A stretch of 64,000 nucleotides of DNA from NCBI RefSeq assembly GCF_964204645.1, contig NC_134031.1, positions 15,249,307-15,313,306 of the forward strand, given 5' to 3'. The stretch is from Tubulanus polymorphus (Eukaryota > Nemertea > Palaeonemertea > Tubulaniformes > Tubulanidae). Position 1 is the first letter of the stretch. Every line of letters begins with the position of its first letter. This document shows, one piece after another, positions 33,201-44,945 of this stretch. Below the pieces are notes generated by a model, which saw only the letters and a program-made list of their open reading frames with translations, ran no database searches and was not told where the DNA came from. Both the position numbers and the translations under genes were made by a program.

Positions 33201-34860
33201 ACGAGCGAGTCGCTTCACAATCGATGTATTTACAGAGATTGAACTCCTCGCGCGCCATCCTCGCACCGTCTCTAATCGCCGTCACGAGTTTACGGGTCGT
33301 AGTCGTACCAGGACACATTGCAAAGTACAAATACTTTGCTGGAACGTCGAGCTGATTTAGCGATTTTTAGACACTATGATATTCTGATTATTGTAATGAA
33401 TTGTTTATATCGTAGTAAAATCATAATTCAAAAATAAATTCAACAAACATATTCAATAATTAGTAAGGGCAGTTCCTCTGGTTCAAATTGTCGTTCCTCT
33501 CTAAATCTAAACTGAGTTTATGTACTATTAGGCGCTGGATCCACTCGCATCATAAATACCACCTACTAGTTAACGGTGATTAGCAGAACTAACAACTATT
33601 AAATATATTCCAGAGTTTAAGAAATTGTGAATGGTGGAAAGAACCAACAAAATCGCTTGGATCATAGGTTAGCAGGTGCATTTTATGATGATTTAGAAAA
33701 TAATAAGCGGCCATCGCGTTACACCGGCTCGTGGTGCCATCTTCAGCAAATTTAACAAACTAATCCCAATATGGAGGAGAGTTGAGTTAAGAACCAGTTA
33801 ATACAGTTAAATATGTTGTTTTTAGTTGATTTAGGAGTAGTCTTGTACCTAGCCGTTGTTCCTCGAACCGATAACAACGACTACAATTCAGACTAATTTA
33901 GGAGGTATTTAAAATATTGTGTAACGTTTTATTTCTTGATTTATAAAGATTTTGAATAGGCCTATCTTATGAATATCTGACTCCGGTGTGACGCGATGGC
34001 CACTTATTATTTTCTAAATCATTGATTTTTATTCGGCTTTGGGAATGGAAAACTCGAGAAATCTGGCCAAGGACGAAGTTCTCAATTTTGGCGGATAAGA
34101 CGCCGAAATCATGGATGGTGGGTTGGGCAAGATTTCCGCTGATTTCATCCTCACTGGTCAAATGTGACCAGGAATTTTGGTTTGGAGGATTTTGGTGGGT
34201 GTTTGGCAGCTTTTTTGGTCCAATATATTGGACGGCTATTTGGTCGGTATCAGACGGTTTTGGTCTGTATTGGACGGCTTTTGGTCGGTTTCAGACGGTT
34301 TTGGTCTGTATTGGACAGTTTTGGTCGGTGTTTAGTACTACCCAATATCAATATACACGACCTGCTGGCTGAAGATGGCACCACCAGACCTGTACATGGT
34401 TCCTACTACAGCCCCTTAAGTCAAATCCTTCAAAAAGCCCTCACTCAAAACAAATTCCAAAATCCATTTTTGAGGGCACAAAATTCCTCAAAATCTGAGT
34501 GTTAGCCCTTTGCCCCTCAACAAATTCTGAAAATTGTGTCTCAGGTAATTTTGTATTGACCTATTTCTAAAAGGACCTTTTTTTTTATTCAAACAAATCT
34601 CAATGTGTACATTACTGACAGTCCTGTAGGAACCCTGCTGTAGCCGTAGTAGCCTGTTTGTGTAGAATGTAGGCCAACCAAAAAAGGCAAAAAAGAAGGG
34701 GGCAAGGCACGCACAGGCCATCAGTCGGGGGCCAAAAACTTCATCAATAATGCTATCCCAAATTATAAATGCCTACTCTGAGTTATCGTGTATTTTCTAG
34801 GTAGGCCTACAGTCTGGTGGGAGGCGAGGTTGAACTGTTTGAAGCGAGGTCAGTGAGGAG
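30270..34860. other. Gene-free stretch upstream of FAM20B
   Basis: No coding exon recognised. There is a CpG-rich patch at about 33100-33310 (GCCGCCATCCTCAG, CTCGCGCGCCATCC) that could be a promoter, an ATGATGATG run at 32550, and TTTTGGTCGGTTTCAGACGG repeats at 34180-34330. The motif TAGCCGTTGTTCC appears near 31530 and 33850 and inverted near 56095, suggesting a dispersed element. A possible 5' UTR acceptor TTTTCTAG lies at about 34799, just before the FAM20B start. Confidence 0.45.
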
Positions 34861-34863
34861 GTG

Positions 34864-37800
34864 ATGCGGGAGGACGTCTGGATGAGGCGAGTGAAATTCA
34901 GATGCCGATTCTTCATTTTACTCATCTTCATTTTCATCTTAATCGTATCGATTGTGATCCTGGCTCCGGAAATATCGGAGAACGGGATTTACCGAGAAAT
35001 ACGGGATAATCAGGATTATGTAGCCGTGGAAACGCCGGATAACAATGAAAACAGTTGGATACGACAGGCTCCTCGTTTGAATTTGACTGATGCTGAAAAA
35101 ACGGAAATAATAGAAAATTATTACGAGAAATTCAAACTCGATTTCAATTATGTGTTGACTGAATCGCCGTGGAAACTAGCCGAGAGCTGGGTGAAACCTC
35201 GAGAAATACATCCTGAATATACGCCTGAGCTAGGTAAGCGCTATCTATTGGTATATGCATGTACTAGGTAAGCGCCATCTACTGGTAACATTTAGAATCA
35301 AACCACTATCGCTACATACAAAAAAGTAGACATTTAGAATTTGCAAAAAAACTACACATTACCTACAATGCCATATACTGGTGACATTTAGAACTACAAA
35401 AATGCCTGACGCCCTCTACAAGTGACATCATAAATGGAACCATTAAAGCCATCTACTGGTGATTTCTAGTACCATACTTACTTCGGTTCATCATTGATCA
35501 TCGATTCGATCGTTTTTCCAGTTAGAATTGCAATCAAACTCTGACTACGCGACCTTCGACCTGTAGGGCGACCATCACACTGCTGCCTGCTAGCCATCTT
35601 TAAAATTTCTATTAATCAAAGATAAAAAATTTGATGAAAATCAATTCAACTTCCCCCATACCCCCTTGTTCTCTTTGCTTAACTACAACTGTGAAAAATC
35701 CCTTCCCATCCCACTATGATCTCGCAGTGATCCATCTACTACAGTGATCCCACAGTAATCTACAGTGATCCCACTGTGATCCAGCATATTATATCCCACT
35801 ATGATCTCACAGTGATCCAGCTGAAATCCCACTGATGATCTCTTATAGTGATCTTACAGTGATGCCACCGGGATGTCAAAATGATCTCAATGTGATGTCA
35901 CAGTGATCTCAATGTGATGTCACAATGATCCCACAGTGATCTTACAGTGATCTCCCACTGATCTTGTAGAGATCCAACTCTTCTCAGTGATCCTACATTG
36001 ATGTCAGAGAGATCCCTCTGGGATCCAGCTAGTAGGCCTACACTGATTCCACAGTGATCCACTGTGATTCATTTAGTACACTGATTCCACACAGTGATCC
36101 ACCGTGATCCAGCTAGTACCGTGATCCACAGTGATCCATTTAGTACACTGATTCCACTGTGATCCAGCTAGTACAGTGATTCCGCAGTGATCCACTGTGA
36201 TCCAGCTAGTACAATGATTCCGCAGTGATCCACTGTGATCCAGCTAGTACAGTGATTCCGCAGTGATCCACTGGGATCCAGCTAGTACAGTGATTCCGCA
36301 GTGATCCACTGTGATCCAGCTAGTTCAATGATTCCGCAGTGATCCACTGTGATCCAGCTAGTACAGTGATTCCGCAGCGATCCACTGTGATCCAGCTAGT
36401 ACAGTGATTCCACAGTGATCCAACTAGTACAATGATTCCACAGTGATCCACTGTGATCCAGCTAGTACAGTGATTCCACAGTGATCCACTATGATCCAGC
36501 TAGTACAGTGATTCCACAGTGATTCCACAGTGATCCAGCTAGTACAATGATTCCACAGTGATCCACTCTGATCCAGCTAGTACAGTGATTCCGCAGTGAT
36601 CCACTGTGATCCAGCTAGTACATTGATTCCGCAGTGATCCACTATGATCCAACTAGTACAGTGATTCCACTGTGATCCAGCTAGTACACTGATGACGCTA
36701 GTACGCTGTGATCCAGCCAGCACAGTAATCCGGCTGTAATCCAGCAGAAATTCTGGCTGTGATCGGTATGCCTATCAGTAATATATAACAAATGGACCAA
36801 GTTATCGTTGGAACGGTTGATTAAAAGCTGAAATTTCCCATTAGACTCTGTTCTCTTGTAACAGGAAATTGGAAATCAATTTTACATCAATTTTTCTCTC
36901 TCTAACAGAGTCTCTCACTCCCCTAACTGTAGAGCTAATCTGAACCTGGGTCTGTGTGCGTGTGCGTGTGTGTGTAAATAGTCTGAGGGAATGACCAGCC
37001 TCCAGACACTCATTTCCCAACTCATCTCTACTCATTACAGAAAACTACTGGCACTAGATTAGATTAAACCACGCGCAGTTACTCCCGGAGTACTGCTGCT
37101 AGCGGTTCAATGTCTGATCTAGCAATCAGCGTAAAATGTCAACAATGGACACTGCGCTGCATGATACACCATTGCCATGACAACAGCACGATACGGAATA
37201 AATACATATTTTCATCAATTCATAAAACACTTAGTTTTTGGTAGTATTTGAGTGAGCATTAGTTTCTATGATGAATAGTTTAGTGGAGGTGAAGCCGGGG
37301 GTGTCCATGGGCTAGGGGGAGGGTGGATGTGTATCATAGACCCTACAAAAACTTATCACAGGCTCAGTGTCTGTTGCTGCTGCGGGGTCTGAGCTGGACA
37401 ACTGTTTCCCTGGCAAGTGAGGGTACTATACATGCATAGATAGAGTGAGGGGTCAGGGGGTGAGAGACTGGTGAGAGGGGTCAGTGATTGACGTATACTA
37501 TTCAGAATCCACCCTCCTCTCTCCCCCTGTCCCCTTCTATTGACACTTACCTCTAAACTGATAAAACTCATACAGTTTTATAGAAATCCACTCTGTAGTA
37601 AGATCAGTGTATGATATACGGTAGTAGTTTTATCTGCATGATTGTAATTGACATGACACAGCAATGGGGCTACTGATGCTGCCACATGGTAGCTGCTGCT
37701 GGTACCTACTGCTGCTTGTGCTGCTGCTACATGGTAGCTGCTGCTGGTACCTATTACATGGTAGTTCATGGTTACTGCTGGTGATATCTACATGTATGTA

Positions 37801-39640
37801 TTTTGCAGGTATGATCTTGAATGAGATGTCGACTGGTAGAATATTAGAGGCTGATGTCGGACACGGTGGAACGCAGCTGAAACTATCACTTGTTTTACGC
37901 GGTGGACAAAAAGTTGCATTTAAACCGAAATGGTAAATGTTCATCATCAGACATTCATTCCCCTCGTGATGTCATCGATGATGTCATAGGGAGATATCGG
38001 TGTTGTCTTTCTAGGTATGATAGAGATTTTGTAGTTCTCGGTAAGCCATATGATGGCGCTGATCGTCATAATGCCGAAATTGCTGCATTTCATTTAAACA
38101 GGTACGAATTCATATGGATGTAAAATAGCATATAGATTATTCGTAGTTTCTTCACTGATTTGTTTTTTTTTGGTGGTTTTTTTGGTTTTTATAGAATTCT
38201 AGGTTTGAGAAGAGCGCCCCTGGTTGTCGGTCGGAGAATCAATCTGAAAACGGAGATTTTACCAGTTGCTAAGAAACGTTTATCCGATACGTTCTTTACA
38301 CGCGGTGAGTATTAACTCAGAGTCCCACTCACTGTTCACTCACTGACATTCCCATTAACATTCCCCCTCACTGTTCACTCACTGACATTCCCATTATGAA
38401 CATTCCCCTCACTGGTCACTCACAGACCCCTCGGGCTTCAGGGAAAATACAAACATAAGTATCAGGGTTTTTACAATTTCAGATGAGCAGAATCTATGTT
38501 TTTATGGTAAATGTTTGTATTGTAAAAGTGAATCCGATGGAGTTTGTGCCAAAGGACATGTACTAGAAGGCATTGTCATACTGTGGTTACCTAGCAACTA
38601 TAAACTACAAAACCATCGGTCGCCGTGGCAACGGACATATCGAGACGATCGTAAAGCGAGGTATGAATTCGGGATTAAACCGGTATTAACCAGATGGGAT
38701 TACTGCGAGAGAGAATAATCTCGGATTAATGTTTATTTGTAGGTGGGAGAATAATGATAGATATTGCGATTGGATTAAATCTCTTCCGTTGTTCAATCAA
38801 GGGCCGCGATTATTAGATCTGATAGATGGCGCCGTTTTGGATTATTTAATCGGTAATGCCGATCGTCATCACTATGAAACGATGAAGAATTTCACAAACA
38901 GTGCCGTTTTATTGTTAGACAACGCTAAGAGGTACCGTTCAGTTTCTACTCCATAATCAATAGTTACTGTAAACAGTTATCCATTAGTCTCTGTACATTG
39001 TAACTACTAGTTACTGCAATCATTAGTAACTGTAAACTGTAACTAATGATTACTGTAACCAGTAGCTAATGTAAACTGTAACTACCGGTTGCTGTAAACG
39101 GTAACTAATAGTCATGGTAAACAGAAGTTGCTGTACAGTGTGACTTATAGTTAATGTAAACTAAAACTACTGGTTACTGTGCATTGTGACTTAAAGTTAA
39201 TGTGATCAGTTACTGTAAACTGTAAAAGTTGATGTATTGTTTTGTTTATTGTAGTTTTGGGAATCCATTTCATGATGAACAGACTATATTAGCACCTATA
39301 TATCAGTGTTGCATGTAAGTATGAGCTGTTTCCATTGACTCCCCACTCCCTTCGAAATCCCCTCTCCCTAGTTCCTTTCCATTCTGATGAGTTTCAATGA
39401 TTGTATATTTTCAGTATAAGACGTAAGACGTACGAACAGTTATTAAAGTTCACCGATGGTTTACTCAGTTCGCTCATCAGACGGATTTTAGCCGATGACC
39501 CGATTTCTCCTATTTTAACTGATTTACATTTAAAAGCTCTAGACCGTCGATTGAATATGTTGCTATCGACGATACAACAATGCATTCAGTTAAACGGCGC
39601 CGAAGAAAACGTCCTCGTTGGAGATGACGAAAATTTATGA
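34864..39640 (+). CDS. FAM20B: FAM20B-type glycosaminoglycan xylosylkinase
   Basis: A Golgi kinase that, in known family members, phosphorylates xylose in the proteoglycan linkage region. Eight exons: 34864-35233, 37809-37932, 38015-38101, 38195-38304, 38483-38660, 38743-38931, 39255-39314 and 39415-39640. Phases are continuous, giving 447 aa (human about 409). The N-terminus has a type II membrane anchor ([20 protein letters not shown], about residues 16-36). Then come [20 protein letters not shown], the ATP-binding lysine region [23 protein letters not shown], the disulfide segment [19 protein letters not shown], the catalytic [10 protein letters not shown] (Asp about 330), the metal-binding LLDNAKSFGNP (Asp about 349) and LAPIYQCCI. 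All catalytic motifs are present. I chose ATG 34864; a second Met follows at 34882. The donor of exon 1 is duplicated 34 bp downstream, and the donor of exon 7 (GCAT^GTAAGT) is slightly atypical. Confidence 0.95.
35224..35480. repeat. Duplicated splice donor in FAM20B intron 1
   Basis: The exon end CTAG^GTAAGCGCTATCTATTGG is repeated 34 bp downstream as CTAG^GTAAGCGCCATCTACTGG. It is followed by decaying CCATCTACTGGTGACATTTAG units at about 35340-35470. Using the second donor would add 34 nt and shift the frame. Confidence 0.85.
35700..36720. repeat. GTGATCCA minisatellite in FAM20B intron 1
   Basis: Built from CCACTGTGATCCAGCTAGTACAG and TGATTCCGCAGTGAT, with a main unit of about 40 bp repeated some 15 times between 36040 and 36690. 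The left part (35700-36000) is a looser GTGATC(T/C)CACA repeat. Unit length varies by loss of one CAGTGATCC block. Confidence 0.93.
37660..37800. repeat. TGGTAGCTGCTGCTGGTACC repeats before FAM20B exon 2
   Basis: Two to three copies of ACATGGTAGCTGCTGCTGG and TACCTACTGC sit immediately upstream of the exon-2 acceptor (TATTTTGCAG at 37808). Confidence 0.75.
38945..39235. repeat. GTAAACTGTAACTA repeats in FAM20B intron 6
   Basis: Degenerate tandem repeat of about 25 bp (AGTTACTGTAAACTGTAACTA) filling the intron between exons 6 and 7. It contains many GTAA strings but does not visibly copy the adjacent donor (AAGAG^GTACCG). Confidence 0.75.
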
Positions 39641-40700
39641 TGAATATTCTTAGTCATTTGGCTCAGTGGTATGTAAACTGCTCACTAGGTGGTGCCCTCT
39701 GTCAACGGTTGGTTTTTCTAGTCAAATTGTTTTAAGTTCGTAAAACCATGGTTAGATGGCAGCACGACACGGTCTACTACTTATTAACGGATGTAAACAG
39801 TTTTTGCGGTATACAGTACCTGTGAACTCGGCTGCACTTGCTCCTCTCTAGAACGGAATATTGATTCCACATTCCACACTCATTACAAACATGTGTTCAG
39901 CGTTTAATCAGTAATGCATATATTCATTAATTGTTTTTGGTTATTGATCCAGTGTTGGGGATAGAACTGTAGCTGCTGTCTCATAGGACAGAGGGAGGGA
40001 GGGGGTTACTGAAGTATTGTTCTTCGTATTTGGTAAAACAAATAAAATTTGACAAGAATGAAATATATTTTGAAATGATGAGTTTGTTTTTAGATTATCG
40101 AGAGTGCCACCTATATGTGGCATTGTTGTTTTTACGAGTACCACTGGAGCTTGTATTTGAAGTTTGGGAGTGAATAACTCACCCCCAAACTTCAACAGTT
40201 ACTGTAGCAATAGATCATCCAGCCCTGATACTTATATAAAAAGAATATTTTAGTACGAATAATTTCCAGGTATACTGGATGGTCGAAGCTACAGTTCACC
40301 CCAAACTTCAAATACGAGCCCTGTGACAAATACGAATATTTATTACTCTCCAACTATTTCCATTTTAATGGAGAGTATTGGAGACGTCAATTGGTTGATT
40401 CGAGAATTAGAATGAACCCAAATGTTGTGGCAACTTAGTACCGTCCCTCAATGGGAGTTTCTGTGAACTAATCTACTGGGTCCAGTTCTACAGTTCTGTG
40501 TTAAGATTTGACTCGGAGTTAACTCATTGAAAGTGAACTATCTTTAACTTGGAGTTAACTCTTAGCTCACTACTGTGAAACTTGGTCCAGGTTGGCCTAA
40601 TGACCCTGACTTGAGGGAACTTGCACAGAGCCTCTATCTCCAAAGCCTAGACTGCCAGAGGAGGTTTTCAACAATCCAGAAAGAAGAAAACGCACAAAAA
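39641..40700. other. FAM20B 3' flank
   Basis: Follows the FAM20B stop (TGA at 39638-39640). It contains an imperfect hairpin, TGAAGTTTGGGAGTG with CACCCCCAAACTTCA around 40157-40195, plus a further copy of CCCAAACTTCAAATACGAG at 40298. No gene recognised. Confidence 0.5.
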
Positions 40701-40701
40701 A

Positions 40702-41184
40702 TTAGAAATTGAAAAAGAATTTAATTTGCATCGTGAAAATCGTTACCAATGACGACGAAATAGAAAGATAAAATTCGGTGTTCAAGGCAGACGCGGAATT
40801 ACAACCATCAGCTTGACAACAGTACAACGACTCGTTTTTACCATTTCTAACAACCTTCAAATCATCACACATCTTGTGACATCCTCTCATCCAAGCTGTA
40901 CCTCCGGTACCGTCGACGTGCGTGTGGATACATTTCTATGAATAATAGCAACAGGTTATTTCAGAGGAGAGGGAAGTTGAAGTAAGGTGAGGGGATCTCC
41001 TCTTGACATACCGTACAATATCCGTTTTCTATCTCGCACTTTTTCAGAACCATTTTCGGATCTTTAGTTCCGAATTTCATGTCGAATTTGTCCTCGCAGT
41101 TTTGCTGGTAGGTGTGGCCCTTGTAGGTGCCGTATCCGATAGTGTTATTACCCGAACATTCAAAGCACCATAAACTCATTACAT
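40702..41184 (-). CDS. Ly6/uPAR-type GPI-anchored protein, C-terminal two exons
   Basis: Secreted, cell-surface three-finger domain protein; arthropod relatives of the quiver/sleepless type modulate channels and receptors, but the partner here is unknown. Exon 41012-41184 (acceptor CTAATTACAG, donor TGTACG^GTATGT) encodes MSLWCFECSGNNTIGYG through KKCEIENGYCT. Exon 40702-40935 continues KCIHTHVDGTGG, MRGCHKMCDDL, LYCCQADGCNSA, then a hydrophobic tail and stop, as expected for a GPI-attachment signal. Eleven cysteines are visible, including the hallmark CC..D.CN ending. The signal-peptide exon is not in these two; the exon enters in phase 1, so it lies upstream. A weak candidate is described at 46251-46588. 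Confidence 0.82.
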
Positions 41185-42290
41185 CTGTAATTAGAGAAAA
41201 ATATGTTCATCAACTGGGTTCAAATCGATCGGACATGCTTCAACCATGATTCGTAGCGGTCAGGCTTAAAGCGAAAGTAATGATTTTCGGCACTTTAGCG
41301 GCAAAGTTCACCCAGTCCTGAGAGTGGCCGGTTCGCGACACTCCGTATACTGCGCGATTAACAGATTACAGTTTTTATATTAATCTACATCTCTGCTACG
41401 AGCTCCTGTGCGTAAGGCTTAGTGTACCCTGCTCATCCGACCGATGTCAAACGGATCGCTAACGGCCTGTACACTAGGCCTACTTCTTTTTAACCAAAAT
41501 CAAGACTCTGATAAAGTATGGAATCATTTCTATCAAAAAGTGGCTTTATTATATCTATATTAAAATAATAATCTCATTGAATGATGATATTAATGGAATT
41601 GATGATTGAAACTGTTACATTCGGCCGCCACAGTCAAACCTTAACCGTCTAGTGCTGCTCCCGTGTTAAACGATAGCGGAGAAAATGTGAACTAACATAA
41701 AAGTCGCTCGCCAGAGTCTTTTTGTCGTATAGTGCGGACCGGATTTCGAAAAATTTCTCAAACTTTTAAAAAACCACTAAAATTAATCAACTAGCAATTT
41801 TCCTATAAAAAAAAAACAGTTTTAAACAAGAAAATTTGTATTGTAGTATTTGTATTTTATACTTGAGGAGGGGGTGACGGGTGTTTCTATTCTATAGCCA
41901 TTCCCATAGAAGGAAATAATGGAGGTTTATTCAATGTTCCGAATATTCATTTAGAAATATCAATGAATGTAAGTGAAATCCTAAAACAAATTACTACAGA
42001 TCGTGAGCAGTGGACAAATGAAGTACACAACATCTTGGCGCTGCGGCGCTTGCTAATGTAACCGATGAATGATGATAATAGATGTAATCTATTTTACTAA
42101 CTAATTGATTAGAAACTGAACTTTTGCTAAAATACCGTAGTTACCTAACAAAAATTGAAAATTGGACGGATTCGTAGCATTTTAGTTAATGAGAATTAAG
42201 CGCCACAGTCCGTACTGTAAGAAAATCTGTACGTAAAAAAATCTAAAACGCATTTGTTTGAATAGTGCGAACAAACGCGACAGAACGAAA

Positions 42291-42396
42291 AGTCGGTTTG
42301 AGTCAGCTACCGGCGGAAATTCGTTTTGACTCTGTGACTTTTCCTAAATGGCGGAATAAGCAAATTTCCGTTGGTAGCTGACTCATCAAACCGACT
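42291..42396. repeat. Inverted-repeat hairpin
   Basis: Left arm AGTCGGTTTGAGTCAGCTAC (42291-42320) is complementary to GTAGCTGACTCATCAAACCGAC (42373-42396) with few mismatches, separated by a loop of about 45 bp. It is probably the core of a fold-back element. Further palindromes (ACCGGTTTATC, GATAAACCGGT) follow at 42555-42595. Confidence 0.75.
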
Positions 42397-42782
42397 ATGG
42401 CTAACCGTTTTGGGACGCAAAGAACCGATATAAACCGGCTTCCACAAACTTCTAACAAAGTGCGCCTCGCCTCCGCGTTCCGGCGCCGAACGGATTCGCA
42501 ACAACCCGTTTAGATTTACCATGGACCTACAAACTAGATAGTTTATACGTCCATGGGTTTACCGGTTTATCAATAACCGGTTGGATAAACCGGTATGAAC
42601 AAAGACGATTTCCCTAGAAACGGCGATCGAGTGGTTAACGCGCGATGAGAGGTCCTGGGTTCGACGCTATAGGTTTGTCAGAAAGAATTTATTTTTTACG
42701 ATCGATTTTGAAAGAACTCCATTGGCAGTACGTATACGGTAGACTTTCGCTCATGTCGGATCTTTTGGGGCCGTAAGAATCA

Positions 42783-43053
42783 GCGCCGTCGGAAGGAATT
42801 TCAGTGGCGAGGCTTATTTCTGAAGGGGGGTCTGGGGCCCTCCCCTAGAAAAATTTTGATAATTCAATCGCCGGAGATGCGTTTTGGGGCCATTTCATGG
42901 TCTCATTCATAGAAACATGAGAAGTCGTAAGCCAACCACCTAGTACAGAGAACGACGAGCTGCTACGCGGTACAGCGTGCTTCGAAAAAATTTTAAGCAA
43001 AAAAGTGGGGCGGCTTTGGCCGACCCTGCCGCCCCTGTTCCGACGGCCCTGAG
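42783..43053. mobile_element. MITE with GCCGTCGGAA ends
   Basis: Left AGCGCCGTCGGAAGGAA and right TTCCGACGGCCCTGA are inverted. The interior has GGGGGGTCTGGGGCCCTCCCC and GGGGCGG motifs shared with the element at 43526-43777. No coding sequence. Confidence 0.6.
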
Positions 43054-43204
43054 AATGTGTTCGACTTGAGGGTGTATCCGAGTTGGATCACGATTGATAA
43101 ATCTATTTGAGCGTGCATCTGCATGTTTCTACGTTAATTTTCCGTTAGTTAGTATCATCTCTGATTACTTGAATTAGTCTCTTTCTCTCATAATTTCTGT
43201 TGTA

Positions 43205-43330
43205 TTTCATTATTCCTGAAGATACCTATTGGGATATAGTCGAAACGTTGAATAAACTACGTACTATAGCTTCAGTTACATTTTCGGACTGTTTTTCGTC
43301 ATTATTGTAGGATTCTCTCTACATCCGAGT
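43205..43330 (+). mobile_element. Dispersed repeat, CTGAAGA..CGAAACGTT family
   Basis: Contains CCTGAAGATACCTATTGGG, ATATAGTCGAAACGTTG, AATAAACTAC, then TTTTCGGACTGTTTTTCGTC and AGGATTCTCTCTACATC. The same order occurs on the minus strand at 44810-44925, so this is a defined family with a conserved 3' part. Confidence 0.6.
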
Positions 43331-43525
43331 TGGATATGTGTGTAACGTCACTCGTTTCGATGTACTTCCCGAATCAGATCAAACCATTAGAATCCAAGTA
43401 AGAGTCAGCATTTAGAATGTATCGTTTAATATTTCAGCATTTTAAAAATCTTTTCTGCTGCAGCTTTCAAAGGATATCTAGCTAGTTCTCCACCAGAGAG
43501 CTTGTTCTGAACTCTCAGAAAAGAA

Positions 43526-43777
43526 CAGGGGCGGGTCTAGGGGTAAATCTGAGGGTCTTCTCAGAATTCTAGGGGCATACCGAAAAGAAAAGGGCACTGA
43601 TAACACACCGAGCGCAGCACGCGAGGCTAACACTGCTTCAGCGCGAAGCCCTTCCGGGGGGTCTGAAGCCCCCTCCAAGAAAATTTTGAGATTCCAGCAC
43701 CGATTTGAAGCCATTTCCTGCATTTTGAGTCATGAAATTGTTTTGCGAGCCTTTAAGACCCCCTAGATCCACGCCTG
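43526..43777. mobile_element. Non-autonomous element, CAGGGGCGGGTCTAGG ends
   Basis: Left CAGGGGCGGGTCTAGGGG and right CCCCCTAGATCCACGCCTGG form inverted ends of about 20 bp. The phrase AGAGCTTGTTCTGAACTC lies on both flanks (43497-43514 and 43780-43797), which looks like a duplication made around insertion. No transposase is present. Confidence 0.7.
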
Positions 43778-44809
43778 GAGAGCTTGTTCTGAACTCAAAC
43801 ATTCAAAATTATTCATAGCCCTGCTAAAGCTCAGTTAAAGCCTAGGCCTACAAAAGCTCATTAACCAACACTGCCAAGCTCTCTCCCAAGCTCTGCCATA
43901 AACAGCTCTGGTTTTACTTTCAAAATGCGGGCCTATTTATATCGATCTATCATCCGGGTGGAGGATCATATTTAGATTTTGGTAATTTCAACTAAACTAA
44001 ACTGTGGACATTCTAGTTGGGTGTTGGCCAATAGAATCGGAATTCTATAAACAATAGAATTTATAAATATGAATTATTTCAACACAACCATGGATGAAAA
44101 TTAATATTCTATGTGCATATAATGTGACTATGACCGCATCGTTACATATAGCGTCACAAAAATATCTTTAAAAAACTCGTTTAACAGTTCAACTCTTGAG
44201 TTGAACTGTTATGAAATGAGTAAATTTAGCAACATAGAGACGTGTTTGTAGCAATATTACTATAAACTTTCCTAATTAATATCTGTCCTAATAACACTGA
44301 TTGTTGTTGAGTGACCGTTGGTGACTGTTTGGACAGGTATCATCACTGCAGTTTCTACACCTGTGTCCTGACATATTGTCTGAGACAACCAACTCAAAAC
44401 TCAACCAGGGGTATAGATATAGGGGGTTTAGTTTAGGGAGAGCTTAGTTTTGAGTAGCAAGTCGGAGTCGGGGTGAGGCTCAACAGTTGTATTCGAAGCT
44501 CCTGAAGTTTAGATAAATCTAAGGTCCGACTATAGTCGGAGCTCGAGGATCGTATATGTCGAAAAATGCAGATTGTCTATTAATTGAGGAGTTACTCTTT
44601 AATATAATCTGGATGATTTTGATGAAGTTATCGACGTAACGGATCAGACGGATAAGTAGGCTGAGTAGACCATACCATATTTCTCTGATTACGATCAGAA
44701 CGGTTATCCGAGTTGATCAGATCCAATTTAGGCGAAGTATCTGTATCTAGTTACACACGTGCGTATAGAGAATCACGATTGATAGAACACTAATCCGTGT
44801 TGACGCGAT

Positions 44810-44945
44810 GTAGAGAGAATCCCACAATTATAACGAAAAAGTCCGAAAATGAAACTTCGAGATAGTAGTTAATTTCAACGTTTCGCTATATCCTAATAGT
44901 CATCTTCAGGAATTCCTTCCTGAAGATGACTATTAGGATATAGTC
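44810..44945 (-). mobile_element. Second copy of the CGAAACGTT family, head-to-head with a fragment
   Basis: On the minus strand CCTGAAGATGACTATTAGG, ATATAGCGAAACGTTGAAA and TTTTCGGACTTTTTCG match the copy at 43205. At 44888-44945 the first 35 bp are also present in inverted orientation (TTCCTGAAGATGACTATTAG on the plus strand), so two ends meet at GGAATTCC. Confidence 0.65.

Noticed and set aside
34022-34505. Overlapping Trp/Phe-rich plus-strand frames before FAM20B
   Set aside because: Generated by TTTTGGTCGGTTTCAGACGG repeats; not in frame with the FAM20B start.
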